Below are positions 27,227-39,037 of a DNA stretch of 39,543 bases, in pieces. The notes below the pieces were generated by a model that had not been told where the DNA came from, did not search any database, and worked only from the letters and a program-made list of their open reading frames with translations. Location of the stretch: NCBI RefSeq assembly GCF_014651875.1, contig NZ_BMXS01000021.1, positions 1 to 39,543 of the forward strand, read 5' to 3'. How positions within the stretch are numbered: position 1 is the stretch's first letter; the number at the start of each line of letters is the position of its first letter. The stretch is from Litchfieldella qijiaojingensis. Its GTDB lineage: Bacteria; Pseudomonadota; Gammaproteobacteria; Pseudomonadales; Halomonadaceae. The position numbers and the translations under genes are program-made.

Positions 27227-27237
27227 AGGGTTTTACG

Positions 27238-27738
27238 ATGGCGAAGAACGAACAGAACGGCGGAGATCTGCAGGAGAAGCTCGTGCAGGTCAACCGCGTC
27301 GCCAAGGTGGTCAAGGGTGGCCGTATCTTCGGTTTCACCGCCCTGACCGTCGTTGGTGACGGCAATGGTCGTGTCGGCTTCGGTCGTGGCAAGGCACGTG
27401 AAGTGCCGGTCGCGATCCAGAAGGCCATGGATCAGGCACGTCGCAACATGATCAAGGTCAGCCTTAGTGGCAATACGCTGCAGTATCCGGTAAAGGCCCG
27501 CCATGGTGCCTCCAAGGTCTACATGCAGCCGGCTTCCGAAGGTACCGGGATCATCGCCGGCGGTGCCATGCGCTCCGTGCTCGAACTGGCTGGGGTACAT
27601 GACGTCCTGGCCAAGTGCTACGGTTCCACCAACCCGGTGAACGTGGTGCGTGCGACCGTCAAGGGGCTCGCCGCCATGCAGTCGCCGGAAGACATCGCCG
27701 CCAAGCGCGGTTTGTCTGTCGAAGCGATCACGGGGTAA
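27238..27738 (+). CDS. rpsE: 30S ribosomal protein S5
   Basis: S5 (166 aa; E. coli 167) works with S4 and S12 in decoding accuracy and binds near the mRNA entry. The N-terminal double-stranded-RNA-like domain contains [54 protein letters not shown] (about 11-64). The loop GGRIF matches the wild-type spectinomycin region. [39 protein letters not shown] follows. The start is 12 nt after rplR. Confidence 0.97.
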   Translation: MAKNEQNGGDLQEKLVQVNRVAKVVKGGRIFGFTALTVVGDGNGRVGFGRGKAREVPVAIQKAMDQARRNMIKVSLSGNTLQYPVKARHGASKVYMQPASEGTGIIAGGAMRSVLELAGVHDVLAKCYGSTNPVNVVRATVKGLAAMQSPEDIAAKRGLSVEAITG

Positions 27739-27744
27739 GGCACC

Positions 27745-27927
27745 ATGGCAGCAACGATCAAGGTTACCCAGATCCGTAGCACCATCGGCGTTCTGGAAAA
27801 GCACAAGGCTACCATGAAGGGGCTTGGGCTGCGCCGCATCGGTCACACGGTCGAATTGGAAGACACCCCTGCCGTACGCGGTATGGTCAACAAGGTCAAC
27901 TACCTTGTGCGTGTTGAGGGAGAGTGA
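27745..27927 (+). CDS. rpmD: 50S ribosomal protein L30
   Basis: L30 (60 aa; E. coli 59) is a small ferredoxin-like-fold protein on 23S rRNA. The sequence [60 protein letters not shown] is complete. It sits between rpsE and rplO, separated from rplO by only 3 nt. Confidence 0.95.
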   Translation: MAATIKVTQIRSTIGVLEKHKATMKGLGLRRIGHTVELEDTPAVRGMVNKVNYLVRVEGE

Positions 27928-27930
27928 TCC

Positions 27931-28365
27931 ATGAAACTCAATAGCCTGAGCCCGGCACCGGGCTCCAAGCACGCCGAGAAGCGCGTCGGTCGTGGCATCG
28001 GCTCCGGTCTCGGCAAGACCGGTGGTCGTGGTCACAAGGGGCAGAAGTCGCGTAGTGGCGGTCGAGTGAAGCCAGGTTTCGAGGGCGGTCAGATGCCGTT
28101 GCAGCGTCGTCTGCCCAAGTTCGGCTTCACTTCCATGAAGTCGCTCGTCTCCGAAGAGGTACGCCTGGCCGAGCTGGCCAAGGTCGAAGGCGACGAAGTG
28201 ACCCTGGACAGCCTCAAGCAGGCGAACGTGCTCAAGGACGCCACGCAGTATGCGAAGGTGATCCTCTCCGGTGAACTGAACAAGGCGGTTACCGTCCGCG
28301 GTCTCGGGGTCACCAAAGGTGCCCGTGCCGCGATCGAAGCCGCCGGTGGTAAGGTAGAGGACTAA
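27931..28365 (+). CDS. rplO: 50S ribosomal protein L15
   Basis: L15 (144 aa, as E. coli) has a long basic N-terminal extension that penetrates the large subunit. [66 protein letters not shown] is that extension. The globular end contains [25 protein letters not shown]. The stop directly abuts the secY ATG with no spacer, so translation is probably coupled. Confidence 0.97.
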   Translation: MKLNSLSPAPGSKHAEKRVGRGIGSGLGKTGGRGHKGQKSRSGGRVKPGFEGGQMPLQRRLPKFGFTSMKSLVSEEVRLAELAKVEGDEVTLDSLKQANVLKDATQYAKVILSGELNKAVTVRGLGVTKGARAAIEAAGGKVED

Positions 28366-29697
28366 ATGGCTAAGTCAGGTAACATGCCGGCAATGGGCAG
28401 CGGACTGGGCGAACTCTGGGCGCGTCTGCGTTTCGTGTTCCTTGCCATCGTGGTGTACCGTATCGGTGCCCACATTCCCGTTCCCGGTATCAATCCTGAC
28501 CAGCTTGCTGCCTTGTTCAGGGAGCAGCAGGGCACCATCCTGGGACTGTTCAACATGTTCTCGGGTGGTGCGCTGGAGCGCATGAGTATCTTCGCACTGG
28601 GCATCATGCCTTACATCTCGGCGTCGATCATCATGCAGCTTCTCACCGCAGTCTCGCCACACCTCGAGCAGTTGAAGAAGGAAGGTGAGGCCGGACGCCG
28701 CAAGATCAGTCAGTACACCCGTTATGGCACGGTGGTGCTGGCCTTCGTCCAGGCCGTTGGCATGTCGGTCGGCTTGGCGGGCCAAGGCATTGCCTACACT
28801 GCTGACTTCAGCTTCTATTTCACCGCCGTGATCACATTCGTATCGGGTGCGGTGTTCCTGATGTGGCTAGGTGAGCAGATCACCGAAAAGGGTATCGGCA
28901 ACGGCATTTCGCTGCTGATCTTTTCCGGGATCGTCGCGGGACTGCCGGGTGCCGTGGGTCAGTCTTTCGAACTGGCGCGTAACGATGGTGCCTGGAACGT
29001 GTTGCCACTGCTGGCACTTTCCGTACTGGGGATCGCCACCGTGGCGTTCGTGGTGTTCATCGAGCGCGGTCAACGTCGCATCACGGTGAACTATCCACGT
29101 CGCCAGGTGGGTAACAAGATGTATGCCGGTCAAAGCAGTTATCTGCCGCTGAAGGTCAACATGGCGGGTGTTATCCCGGCGATCTTCGCGTCCAGTATCC
29201 TGCTGTTCCCCGCGTCGCTTGGCCAGTGGGTCAGTGCCGGTGAGGGGATGGACTGGCTGCAGACGGCTTCGCTGGCCTTGGGGCCCGGGCAGCCGCTGTA
29301 CATCTTGCTTTTCGGCGCGGCGGTGATATTCTTCTGCTTCTTTTACACAGCGCTGGTCTTCAATCCCAAGGATGTCGCTGACAACCTCAAGAAGTCAGGG
29401 GCCTTCCTGCCGGGCATTCGTCCGGGCGAGCAGACCGCTCGTTACATCGACAAGGTCATGACGCGTTTGACCCTGTTCGGCGCCCTGTACATCACCGCGG
29501 TTTCCTTGATGCCCCAGTTCCTGATCGTGGCCTGGAACGTGCCGTTCTTCTTCGGCGGTACTTCCCTGTTGATCGTGGTGGTGGTGATCATGGATTTCAT
29601 GGCTCAGGTGCAGTCGCATCTCATGTCGCACCAGTATGAGTCGGTGATGAAGAAGGCCAACCTGAAAGGCTACGGTAGCGGCGGCATCATGCGCTGA
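28366..29697 (+). CDS. secY: Preprotein translocase channel subunit SecY
   Basis: SecY (443 aa, as E. coli) is the ten-helix inner-membrane channel for Sec export and membrane insertion. The first helix is followed by the periplasmic plug region ([57 protein letters not shown]). The cytosolic loop [52 protein letters not shown] and the ribosome/SecA-contacting loop with [26 protein letters not shown] are present. It pairs with SecE encoded at 2645. Its position between rplO and rpmJ is the standard one. Confidence 0.97.
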   Translation: MAKSGNMPAMGSGLGELWARLRFVFLAIVVYRIGAHIPVPGINPDQLAALFREQQGTILGLFNMFSGGALERMSIFALGIMPYISASIIMQLLTAVSPHLEQLKKEGEAGRRKISQYTRYGTVVLAFVQAVGMSVGLAGQGIAYTADFSFYFTAVITFVSGAVFLMWLGEQITEKGIGNGISLLIFSGIVAGLPGAVGQSFELARNDGAWNVLPLLALSVLGIATVAFVVFIERGQRRITVNYPRRQVGNKMYAGQSSYLPLKVNMAGVIPAIFASSILLFPASLGQWVSAGEGMDWLQTASLALGPGQPLYILLFGAAVIFFCFFYTALVFNPKDVADNLKKSGAFLPGIRPGEQTARYIDKVMTRLTLFGALYITAVSLMPQFLIVAWNVPFFFGGTSLLIVVVVIMDFMAQVQSHLMSHQYESVMKKANLKGYGSGGIMR

Positions 29698-29726
29698 GGC
29701 GTGCCGTACGCGATTTGGAGAGAACG

Positions 29727-29840
29727 ATGAAAGTTCGAGCTTCCGTAAAGAAAATGTGTCGCAACTGCAAGATCATTCGACGCAATGGCGCCGTGCGTGT
29801 CATCTGCACCGAGCCGCGGCACAAGCAGCGCCAGGGCTGA
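29727..29840 (+). CDS. rpmJ: 50S ribosomal protein L36
   Basis: L36 is the smallest large-subunit protein, 37 aa here against 38 in E. coli. The reading frame [20 protein letters not shown] continues to RHKQRQG and a TGA at 29838-29840. It is the zinc-binding form: C11, C14, C27 and H32 make the expected CxxC...C...H site. A TTGGAGAGA ribosome-binding region lies before the ATG. It sits between secY and rpsM at the spc/alpha boundary. Confidence 0.95.
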   Translation: MKVRASVKKMCRNCKIIRRNGAVRVICTEPRHKQRQG

Positions 29841-29870
29841 ATCCCTGGCAGCTGTCATGAACCGGTGCCG

Positions 29871-29965
29871 GCATGCCCCTTGCCCTTGGCTGGGTAAAGG
29901 GGTATGCTGTTGCGCCTTTTGTAGTTGATCCAACGAGCAAGCCGCTCAAATTTCGGAGTAAGCTG
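29871..29965 (+). promoter_or_regulatory. rpmJ-rpsM leader: hairpin, promoter-like boxes and candidate S4 target
   Basis: GCATGCCCCTT (29871-29881) pairs with AAGGGGTATGC (29897-29907), extended by CCC (29883-29885) with GGG (29892-29894) and followed by a short T tract. The same bases contain TTGCCC (29880-29885) and TATGCT (29903-29908) spaced 17 nt apart, a moderate sigma70 match. So this may be an attenuator for spc, an alpha-operon promoter, or both. The E. coli alpha leader binds S4 through a pseudoknot; I could not verify one here. Confidence 0.4.
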
Positions 29966-30322
29966 ATGGCCCGTATTGCAGGCGTCAATATCCCGGACAA
30001 CAAGCATGCGGCGATCTCGCTGACCTATATCTTCGGGATTGGCCGTACTCGTGCACAGAGCATCTGTGCCGCTTCCGGCATTGCGCCGACCACCAAGATT
30101 CAGGACCTGTCCTCTGAAGAGCTGGACACCCTGCGTGCTGAAGTCGGCAAGTACACCGTGGAAGGCGACCTTCGTCGTGATGTGACGCTGAACATCAAGC
30201 GTCTCATGGACTTGGGTTGCTATCGTGGTCTGCGTCATCGTCGTGGTCTTCCGCTGCGTGGTCAGCGTACCAAGACCAATGCGCGTACCCGCAAGGGCCC
30301 GCGCAAGCCGATTCGCAAATAA
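29966..30322 (+). CDS. rpsM: 30S ribosomal protein S13
   Basis: S13 (118 aa, as E. coli) is at the head of the small subunit and contacts P-site tRNA and L5. It opens the alpha gene group. [39 protein letters not shown] carries the helix-turn-helix-like fold. The C-terminal tail [32 protein letters not shown] contacts tRNA. I chose ATG 29966, with CGGAGTAAG upstream. Longer frames run through the structured leader. Confidence 0.96.
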   Translation: MARIAGVNIPDNKHAAISLTYIFGIGRTRAQSICAASGIAPTTKIQDLSSEELDTLRAEVGKYTVEGDLRRDVTLNIKRLMDLGCYRGLRHRRGLPLRGQRTKTNARTRKGPRKPIRK

Positions 30323-30361
30323 CACGCATGTTCTGGCGTTAAGACAGGAAGAAACATCAAC

Positions 30362-30748
30362 ATGGCTAACCCGCGTAGTAACCGTAAAAAGGTGAAAAAG
30401 CAGGTAGTGGATGCGGTCGCCCACATCCATGCCTCTTTTAACAATACGATCGTGACGATCACAGACCGCCAGGGCAATGCTCTCTCCTGGGCAACTGCCG
30501 GTGGTTCGGGTTTTCGTGGTTCTCGCAAGAGCACCCCGTTCGCTGCTCAAGTGGCAAGCGAACGTGCAGCGACCGCTGCAGCCGAGTATGGTGTGAAAAA
30601 CGTCGACGTGCTGGTCAAGGGCCCCGGTCCTGGTCGTGAGTCCGCCGTGCGCGCACTGAATGCCGCCGGTTTCCGCGTGCAGAGCATTACCGACGCGACG
30701 CCCGTTCCTCACAACGGCTGCCGTCCGCCGAAGAAACGCCGCGTTTAA
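30362..30748 (+). CDS. rpsK: 30S ribosomal protein S11
   Basis: S11 (128 aa; E. coli 129) lies on the platform near the E site and the Shine-Dalgarno helix. It has [55 protein letters not shown] and the terminal [29 protein letters not shown]. The [13 protein letters not shown] end contains the Asn-Gly that is an isoaspartate site in E. coli. It follows rpsM by 39 nt. Confidence 0.96.
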   Translation: MANPRSNRKKVKKQVVDAVAHIHASFNNTIVTITDRQGNALSWATAGGSGFRGSRKSTPFAAQVASERAATAAAEYGVKNVDVLVKGPGPGRESAVRALNAAGFRVQSITDATPVPHNGCRPPKKRRV

Positions 30749-30760
30749 GGAGACAGACTC

Positions 30761-31381
30761 ATGGCTCGTTATATTGGACCGAAGTGCAAACTGTCTCGTC
30801 GTGAAGGTACCGACCTCTTTCTGAAGAGCGGTGTCACTCCCTTCGAGAAGAAGTGCAAATCCGAGCAGATCCCGGGTGTGCACGGCCAGCGCCGTCAGCG
30901 TCTTTCCGACTACGGCTTGCAGCTTCGCGAGAAGCAGAAAGTACGCCGCATCTATGGCGTGCTCGAGAAGCAGTTTCGCAACTACTACAAGGAAGCGGCC
31001 CGCCAGAAGGGCGCGACCGGCGAAGTGTTGCTGCAACTGCTCGAATCCCGACTGGACAATGTCGTCTATCGCATGGGCTTTGGCTCCACGCGCTCTGAGT
31101 CGCGTCAGCTGGTGAGCCACAAGGCGATCGCCGTCAACGGTCGTACCGTCAACGTGGCGTCCTATCAGGTCAAGCCAGGCGACGTGGTGTCCGTTCGCGA
31201 GAAGGCCAAGAACCAGAGCCGCATCCAGAATGCGCTGAGTATTGCCGCCCAGCGTGGCGATGTGGCCTGGGTCGAAGTCGACTCCAAGAAGATGGAAGGC
31301 ACTTTCAAGGCTCTGCCTGAACGCGGCGACTTGTCTGCCGACATCAACGAAAACCTGATCGTCGAGCTGTACTCGAAGTAA
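30761..31381 (+). CDS. rpsD: 30S ribosomal protein S4
   Basis: S4 (206 aa, as E. coli) starts 30S body assembly, contributes to accuracy with S5 and S12, lines the mRNA entry and represses the alpha operon in E. coli. The N-terminal domain has [19 protein letters not shown] and [48 protein letters not shown]. An S4 RNA-binding domain spans about 95-160 ([45 protein letters not shown]). The C-terminus [16 protein letters not shown] is complete. A GC-rich hairpin follows. Confidence 0.97.
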   Translation: MARYIGPKCKLSRREGTDLFLKSGVTPFEKKCKSEQIPGVHGQRRQRLSDYGLQLREKQKVRRIYGVLEKQFRNYYKEAARQKGATGEVLLQLLESRLDNVVYRMGFGSTRSESRQLVSHKAIAVNGRTVNVASYQVKPGDVVSVREKAKNQSRIQNALSIAAQRGDVAWVEVDSKKMEGTFKALPERGDLSADINENLIVELYSK

Positions 31382-31397
31382 TCGCCGTGCCGCGATG

Positions 31398-31420
31398 CCG
31401 GGCCCTGTCTTGGGGCCCGG
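31398..31420 (+). other. GC-rich hairpin between rpsD and rpoA
   Basis: CCGGGCCC (31398-31405) pairs perfectly with GGGCCCGG (31413-31420) around a 7-nt loop. No T-run follows, so it is more likely an RNA processing or stability element, or a partial pause site, than a terminator. Confidence 0.45.
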
Positions 31421-31464
31421 TGGAGAGTACCGAGTATCCGTTTGGCAGCCTATAGGTGTTCATC

Positions 31465-32463
31465 ATGCAGCGTTCAGTGACAGAGTTTCTCCGTCCTCGC
31501 GATATCAAGGTCGAAGAGATCAGCGCGCATCACGCGAAGATCGTGCTCGAGCCATTCGAGCGCGGTTTCGGTCACACCCTGGGGAATGCGCTGCGTCGCA
31601 TCCTGCTCTCTTCCATGCCCGGCTGTGCCGTGGTGGAAGCCGAGATCGCTGGTGTAGACCACGAGTACAGTGCGATCGAAGGGGTCCAGGAAGACGTCAT
31701 CGAAATCCTTCTGAACCTCAAGGACGTGGCCATCAAGATGCATAGCCGCGACGAGGCGGTGCTCACGCTGAACCAGCAGGGCCCGGCCGTCGTGACCGCG
31801 GGTAACATCGCCGCTGATCACGATGTGGAAATCGTCAACCCCGAGCACATCATTGCCCACGTCAACGAGGGTGCCGAGCTGAAAATGCAGCTCAAGGTGG
31901 CCCGTGGCCGCGGCTACGAGCCGGCAGATGCCCGTGATGGCGCGGATGACGAAACCCGGGCCATCGGTCGCCTGCAGTTGGATGCGACCTTCAGCCCCGT
32001 GCGTCGTGTTTCCTATGCCGTCGAGGCCGCGCGTGTCGAACAGCGCACTGACCTCGACAAGCTGGTCATCGACCTGGAAACCGACGGTACCCTGGATCCG
32101 GAAGAGGCGATCCGCCGCAGCGCTACCATCCTGCAGGAGCAGTTGGGCGCGTTCGTCGACCTGGAAGCCGATAAGGAACAGGAAGTCGAGGAGGAAGAGG
32201 ATCATATCGATCCCATCCTACTGCGCCCCGTAGACGATCTCGAGTTGACCGTCCGCAGCGCCAACTGCCTTAAGGCCGAGAATATCTACTACATCGGCGA
32301 TCTGATTCAGCGTACCGAAGTCGAGTTGCTGAAAACGCCGAACCTCGGCAAGAAGTCCCTGAATGAGATCAAGGACGTGTTGGCGGCGCGTGGTCTGTCC
32401 CTTGGCATGCGGCTGGAGAACTGGCCGCCGGCAAGCCTGAAGGACGACAAGGCCTCCGCGTGA
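31465..32463 (+). CDS. rpoA: DNA-directed RNA polymerase subunit alpha
   Basis: The alpha subunit (332 aa; E. coli 329) dimerises to start polymerase assembly, and its C-terminal domain contacts UP elements and activators. The N-terminal domain has [34 protein letters not shown] and [33 protein letters not shown]. An acidic linker ([17 protein letters not shown]) leads to the C-terminal domain. There [18 protein letters not shown] includes R264, equivalent to E. coli R265 that binds DNA. I chose ATG 31465 (MQRSVTEFL) over the GTG at 31456 because AGGTG serves as the ribosome-binding site. Confidence 0.97.
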   Translation: MQRSVTEFLRPRDIKVEEISAHHAKIVLEPFERGFGHTLGNALRRILLSSMPGCAVVEAEIAGVDHEYSAIEGVQEDVIEILLNLKDVAIKMHSRDEAVLTLNQQGPAVVTAGNIAADHDVEIVNPEHIIAHVNEGAELKMQLKVARGRGYEPADARDGADDETRAIGRLQLDATFSPVRRVSYAVEAARVEQRTDLDKLVIDLETDGTLDPEEAIRRSATILQEQLGAFVDLEADKEQEVEEEEDHIDPILLRPVDDLELTVRSANCLKAENIYYIGDLIQRTEVELLKTPNLGKKSLNEIKDVLAARGLSLGMRLENWPPASLKDDKASA

Positions 32464-32502
32464 GCGTCGACTCGAGTCCCAGTTTGGTAAGGAATCACAA
32501 CC

Positions 32503-32889
32503 ATGCGTCATCGTAAGAGTGGTCGTCATCTGAATCGCACCAGCTCGCACCGCCAGGCCATGTTCAAGAACATGTGCGTATCGTTGGTCGAGCACGAAGT
32601 CATCAAGACAACCCTGCCCAAGGCCAAGGAACTGCGTCGTCATATCGAGCCGCTGATCACCTTGGCCAAGCAGGATAGTGTCGCCAACCGTCGTCTGGCC
32701 TTCAGCCGCACCCGTTCCAAGGAAGCGGTCGGCAAGCTCTTCAACGAGTTGGGGCCGCGTTACGCCGAGCGTCCGGGCGGTTACGTCCGTGTCCTCAAGT
32801 GCGGTTTCCGCACCGGCGACAACGCCCCCATGGCCTACGTCGAACTGGTCGACCGTCCGGTCGTCGAGGAAGCCGCTGGCGAGGAGTGA
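32503..32889 (+). CDS. rplQ: 50S ribosomal protein L17
   Basis: L17 (128 aa; E. coli 127) is at the tunnel exit region and is the last gene of the alpha group. [71 protein letters not shown] is canonical. It ends with a short acidic tail (VVEEAAGEE). A strong bidirectional terminator starts 28 nt after its stop and closes the nearly 14-kb S10-spc-alpha run. Confidence 0.97.
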   Translation: MRHRKSGRHLNRTSSHRQAMFKNMCVSLVEHEVIKTTLPKAKELRRHIEPLITLAKQDSVANRRLAFSRTRSKEAVGKLFNELGPRYAERPGGYVRVLKCGFRTGDNAPMAYVELVDRPVVEEAAGEE

Positions 32890-32917
32890 TCCTTAGCCTG
32901 GCGCTGACACGGCACAC

Positions 32918-32948
32918 AAAACCGGCTCCTTTCGGAGCCGGTTTTTTT
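32918..32948. terminator. Bidirectional intrinsic terminator between rplQ and uvrA
   Basis: AAAACCGGCTCC (32918-32929) pairs with GGAGCCGGTTTT (32934-32945) around a TTTC tetraloop and is followed by more T residues (to 32948). Since A4 precedes the stem, the minus strand also ends in TTTT. So it can serve the rplQ transcript from the left and the convergent uvrA transcript from the right. In that case the uvrA mRNA carries the heptad repeats in its 3' untranslated region. Confidence 0.92.
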
Positions 32949-32998
32949 GTTGGCTGGAGGCTTGAAGAGCGCCGCTTCGCGGCTGGAAGCTGAAAGAC

Positions 32999-33109
32999 GA
33001 GCTTCGAGCTTCGAGCTTCGAGCTTCGAGCTTCGAGCTTCGAGCTTCGAGCTTCGAGCTTCGAGCTTCGAGCTTCGAGCTTCGAGCTTCGAGCTTCGAGC
33101 TTCGAGCTT
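32999..33109. repeat. Perfect 7-bp tandem array (GCTTCGA)15
   Basis: Fifteen uninterrupted identical units of GCTTCGA occupy 33001-33105, with partial units GA (32999-33000) and GCTT (33106-33109) at the ends, nearly 16 copies in all. On the minus strand the unit reads TCGAAGC. Each unit contributes overlapping AGCT and TCGA palindromes. Perfect identity points to recent expansion by slippage. It lies just past the uvrA stop codon, so length changes would not alter the protein. Confidence 0.97.
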
Positions 33110-33111
33110 GA

Positions 33112-35982
<2,871 letters not shown>

Positions 35983-36011
35983 TGCCACCTCGTGCAGTGT
36001 GCAAAAGGTCG

Positions 36012-36041
36012 ATTATACGGCGTCGTCCGATGCCACAGCAA
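36012..36041 (-). promoter_or_regulatory. Sigma70 promoter of uvrA
   Basis: On the minus strand, a perfect TATAAT (36017-36012) lies 18 nt from a weak -35 TTGCTG (36041-36036), about 30 bp before the uvrA start. No CTG-N10-CAG LexA box is visible in the 35983-36133 gap. Confidence 0.6.
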
Positions 36042-36073
36042 AGCGGCGCTCACTTTCCTGATGAGAGTTGCCT

Positions 36074-36102
36074 TTTCCTGTATGGCCCCGAACCGGTAGA
36101 AT
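36074..36102 (+). promoter_or_regulatory. Possible promoter of the MFS transporter gene
   Basis: A good -10 TAGAAT (36097-36102) lies about 31 bp before the ATG at 36134. The best -35 at workable spacing is a weak T-rich TTTCCT-like stretch near 36074. The gap is shared with the divergent uvrA promoter. Confidence 0.3.
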
Positions 36103-36133
36103 ATAGAGTTTCTTCGTTGGACGTCCTATCCGC

Positions 36134-37519
36134 ATGGTCTCTCGTCTGTTATTAGCTACTGAGCGCCGCGCTATCATCGGCCTGGCCGGCCTGTACGCCT
36201 CGCGCATGCTGGGCCTGTTCATGGTGCTACCGGTGCTGGCGCTATATGCCGAGGGATTGGATGGTGCCACCCCGCTGCTAGTGGGTCTGGCGCTGGGCGG
36301 CTATGGCCTGACCCAGGCCATCCTGCAGATCCCCTTCGGGCTGCTCTCCGACCGCATTGGCCGCAAGACGGTGATAGCCGGAGGACTGGTGCTGTTCTTG
36401 CTCGGCAGTGTGGTAGCGGCCCAGGCCGACAGCATCGCTGGGGTGATCCTGGGTCGTTGTCTGCAGGGAAGTGGCGCGGTAGCCGCAGCGATCATGGCCT
36501 TGCTTGCCGACCAGACCCGCGAGCAGGTACGCACCGCGGCCATGGCAATCATAGGGTTGTCGATTGGTGTGGCCTTCGCTGTGGCCATGGTGGTGGGGCC
36601 GCTATTGGCCTCGGCCTTCGGGCTGTCGGGTGTGTTCTGGTTTACCGCCGGGCTTGCGGCTGTGAGCCTGATCGTGTTGTGGCGCCTGGTGCCCAAGGCT
36701 CCCCAGCGGTTGCGCCATCGTGATGTGGGCTTGGACCGTCGCCAGTTGAAGTCCATGCTGGGGCGTACCGATCTTCTACGCCTGGATCTTTCGATCTTCG
36801 CCTTGCACTTGGTGCTGATGGCGATCTTCATTGCCGTGCCTTTCCGCCTGCTCGATGCGGGGATCGCCGTGCAGCAGCACGGCAGTGTCTATCTAGCGGT
36901 CATGGCCTTGGCCTTTGTGGCCATGGTGCCGCTGGTCATCGTCGCCGAGAAGAAACGCTGCATGAAACCGGTATTCCTGACTGCGGTGGCGGGCCTGATG
37001 GTGTGCCTGGTGGGGCTGGGTATGGCCAGCACGTGGTGGGCGCTGGTAGGGCTGTTGCTGGGCTTCTTCACCGCCTTCAACCTGCTCGAGGCGACGTTGC
37101 CATCGATGATTAGCAAATTGGCCCCGGCAGGTGCCAAGGGTACCGCCATGGGTGTCTATTCGACCAGTCAGTTCCTTGGGGCCTTCCTGGGGGGCGTGCT
37201 GGGAGGAGCGCTGGCGCAACACTTCGGTCAGGATGCGGTATTCTACGGCTGTGGCCTGATTGCCTTGGTTTGGCTGGCGGTGGTCTGGGGCATGCCGGCA
37301 CCGCGCCACCTGGCCAGTGAGGTGGTGGCGCTCGACGAGAGAGCACACGGTGATGCCTTGGATACCTTGATGGAGCGCTTTGCCGAGGTGGCAGGCGTGG
37401 AAGACGTGCTGGTAGTACCCGAGGAGCGGGTCGTCTATCTGAAGGTGGATCGGCAACGGCTGGACAGCGATGCCCTGGCACGGGTAGCCGGGTCACGGCA
37501 TGATCACAAGGGCGCCTGA
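36134..37519 (+). CDS. YajR-like MFS transporter with C-terminal YAM domain
   Basis: This 461-residue protein is a twelve-helix major facilitator of the inner membrane, probably a proton-coupled exporter of unknown substrate. MFS motif A ([12 protein letters not shown]) lies at 69-80, between helices 2 and 3, and the [19 protein letters not shown] motif follows in helix 4. After the last helix (near MPAPRH) a soluble region of about 65 residues ([35 protein letters not shown]) matches the ferredoxin-like YAM domain of E. coli YajR. Its length also matches YajR (about 454). It is divergent from uvrA and 50 nt upstream of ssb, an arrangement I recall from Pseudomonas. Confidence 0.88.
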   Translation: MVSRLLLATERRAIIGLAGLYASRMLGLFMVLPVLALYAEGLDGATPLLVGLALGGYGLTQAILQIPFGLLSDRIGRKTVIAGGLVLFLLGSVVAAQADSIAGVILGRCLQGSGAVAAAIMALLADQTREQVRTAAMAIIGLSIGVAFAVAMVVGPLLASAFGLSGVFWFTAGLAAVSLIVLWRLVPKAPQRLRHRDVGLDRRQLKSMLGRTDLLRLDLSIFALHLVLMAIFIAVPFRLLDAGIAVQQHGSVYLAVMALAFVAMVPLVIVAEKKRCMKPVFLTAVAGLMVCLVGLGMASTWWALVGLLLGFFTAFNLLEATLPSMISKLAPAGAKGTAMGVYSTSQFLGAFLGGVLGGALAQHFGQDAVFYGCGLIALVWLAVVWGMPAPRHLASEVVALDERAHGDALDTLMERFAEVAGVEDVLVVPEERVVYLKVDRQRLDSDALARVAGSRHDHKGA

Positions 37520-37569
37520 GGCGTCTACACATACAGGCTTTACTTAGCAGAGAGCACAAGGAGACCAGC

Positions 37570-38118
37570 ATGGCCCGTGGGGTTAACAAAGTCATTCTGA
37601 TCGGCAATCTGGGTCAGGATCCGGAAGTGCGCTTCACGCCCTCCGGGACCGCAGTTGCCAACCTCAACCTGGCAACTACCGATACCTGGACCGATCGTCA
37701 GAGCGGCCAGCGTCAGGAACGCACCGAATGGCATCGGGTGGTGCTGTTCAACAAGCTGGCGGAAATCGCCCAGCAGTATGTCAAGAAGGGGTCGCGGCTG
37801 TACATCGAAGGGCGCCTGCAGACCCGTAAGTGGCAGGATCAGAACGGGCAGGATCGCTATAGTACCGAGATCGTCGCCAATGACATGCAGATGCTCGATA
37901 GTCGGGGTGGTGGCGACTTCCAGCCCCAGGGCAACCATGCCCAGCAAGGCGGCTATGGCAACGCCCCGCAGCAAGGCAACTATGGTCAGCCAGCAGGAGG
38001 GCAGCCTCAGCCGCGTCCTGCGCCGCAGCAGCCTGCCCAAGGGGGGCAGCCGGGCAACAACTATGGCGCTCCCAACCCCGGCAGTTTCGACGACTTCGAT
38101 GACGAGATCCCGTTCTGA
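37570..38118 (+). CDS. ssb: Single-stranded DNA-binding protein
   Basis: SSB (182 aa; E. coli 178) coats single-stranded DNA in replication, recombination and repair. The OB-fold occupies about 1-110: [39 protein letters not shown], then [38 protein letters not shown] Gly/Gln/Pro-rich disordered linker follows (about 112-170). The acidic tip DFDDEIPF (175-182), which recruits partner proteins, ends the chain. An AAGGAG ribosome-binding site is 6 nt before the ATG. I see no LexA box in its 50-nt upstream gap. A 7-bp hairpin (38123-38147) without a T-run follows. Confidence 0.97.
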   Translation: MARGVNKVILIGNLGQDPEVRFTPSGTAVANLNLATTDTWTDRQSGQRQERTEWHRVVLFNKLAEIAQQYVKKGSRLYIEGRLQTRKWQDQNGQDRYSTEIVANDMQMLDSRGGGDFQPQGNHAQQGGYGNAPQQGNYGQPAGGQPQPRPAPQQPAQGGQPGNNYGAPNPGSFDDFDDEIPF

Positions 38119-38167
38119 ATCTCTCGGGTGCCGTCATCGAACCCGAGTGGCCGGATAAGGAGTCGCC

Positions 38168-39037
38168 GTGAAGTTGCTGATACTGGATGCCGGGCACTGC
38201 CTTAGCTTGGCGCTGGCCCGTGAGGCCAACCGGCGCAGTGACACCGAGCTGGTGATCGAGGCCGGCCTGGAGCTGGCACCCGGGCGACTCGAGGAACTCG
38301 CCCCGGATGCCTTGGTGATTCCGCCATTGGCGCGGCCTATCAGCGCCGAGCCGGCTGCGGTGATCGCGCATGCCGAGGCGGTCGAGGCTTGTCTTGTGGC
38401 ATGTCGCGAGGCGCGGATTCCGCTGGTCTGGTGCGTGTCGGACCAACTCTATGAAGATGGTTTCGACGAGCCAATCGACGAGCACGTGATTCCGGCACCG
38501 CGAGACGAGAGCCTGCGACGCCTGATTCTGACCGGTGATCGCATTCGCCAGCAGCATCCCTTGCATCTGATCGTGCGTCTGGGCCCGCTATTCGCCTTGG
38601 AAGGAGCCGAAGCCTGGTTGAGTGAGTTGCTCGATAGCCTGATGGCCGGTGACGAGGTGCGTGCCGCCGAGGACGAGATCTTTTGCCCGACCTCGGCCGA
38701 TGCCGCGGCCATGGCTCTGTTGGGTATGTTGCAGCAATTGCATTGTGGCGCTGACGCCTGGGGCGCCTATCACCTGGCTGGGACGGAGCCGGTCAGTGCC
38801 TATACCTTCGCCTCCATGGTACGCACGCAGCTTGCGACTCGCCTGGAGGGGGCGGGTGAGTCCGTCGAGCTCGGGACACTGAAGGCGCTCAAGTATCACC
38901 ATGGCCATCCATTGCGTCGGGTGCTCAACTGTCGGCGGGTACTAGAGGCTTTCGGTGTGCATCAGAAACCCTGGCGTCTAGAGGTCGGCCGCATGTTGGA
39001 TTCATGGTGTCGTGATCGTGCCGAGGAGCCGGCATGA
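38168..39037 (+). CDS. RmlD-like (extended SDR fold) protein with degraded motifs, function unknown
   Basis: This 289-residue protein resembles the RmlD/NAD-dependent epimerase superfamily in layout: an N-terminal Rossmann-like start (MKLLILDAGHCLSLALARE), a central VWCVSDQLYEDGF stretch where RmlD has the S-x-D-Y-V-F-D-G segment, and a late AYHLAGTEPVSAYTFASMVR typical of RmlD. However, the GxxGxxG nucleotide loop is replaced by AGHCLSL, and the YxxxK catalytic pair is not visible. It may not be an oxidoreductase. It starts at GTG 38168 behind AAGGAG and overlaps the acyltransferase start by 4 nt, so the two are co-translated. I do not know its function. Confidence 0.8.
   Translation: MKLLILDAGHCLSLALAREANRRSDTELVIEAGLELAPGRLEELAPDALVIPPLARPISAEPAAVIAHAEAVEACLVACREARIPLVWCVSDQLYEDGFDEPIDEHVIPAPRDESLRRLILTGDRIRQQHPLHLIVRLGPLFALEGAEAWLSELLDSLMAGDEVRAAEDEIFCPTSADAAAMALLGMLQQLHCGADAWGAYHLAGTEPVSAYTFASMVRTQLATRLEGAGESVELGTLKALKYHHGHPLRRVLNCRRVLEAFGVHQKPWRLEVGRMLDSWCRDRAEEPA

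Noticed and set aside
32999..33109. Repeat array considered as CRISPR
   Set aside because: The unit is 7 bp with no spacers and there are no cas genes nearby.
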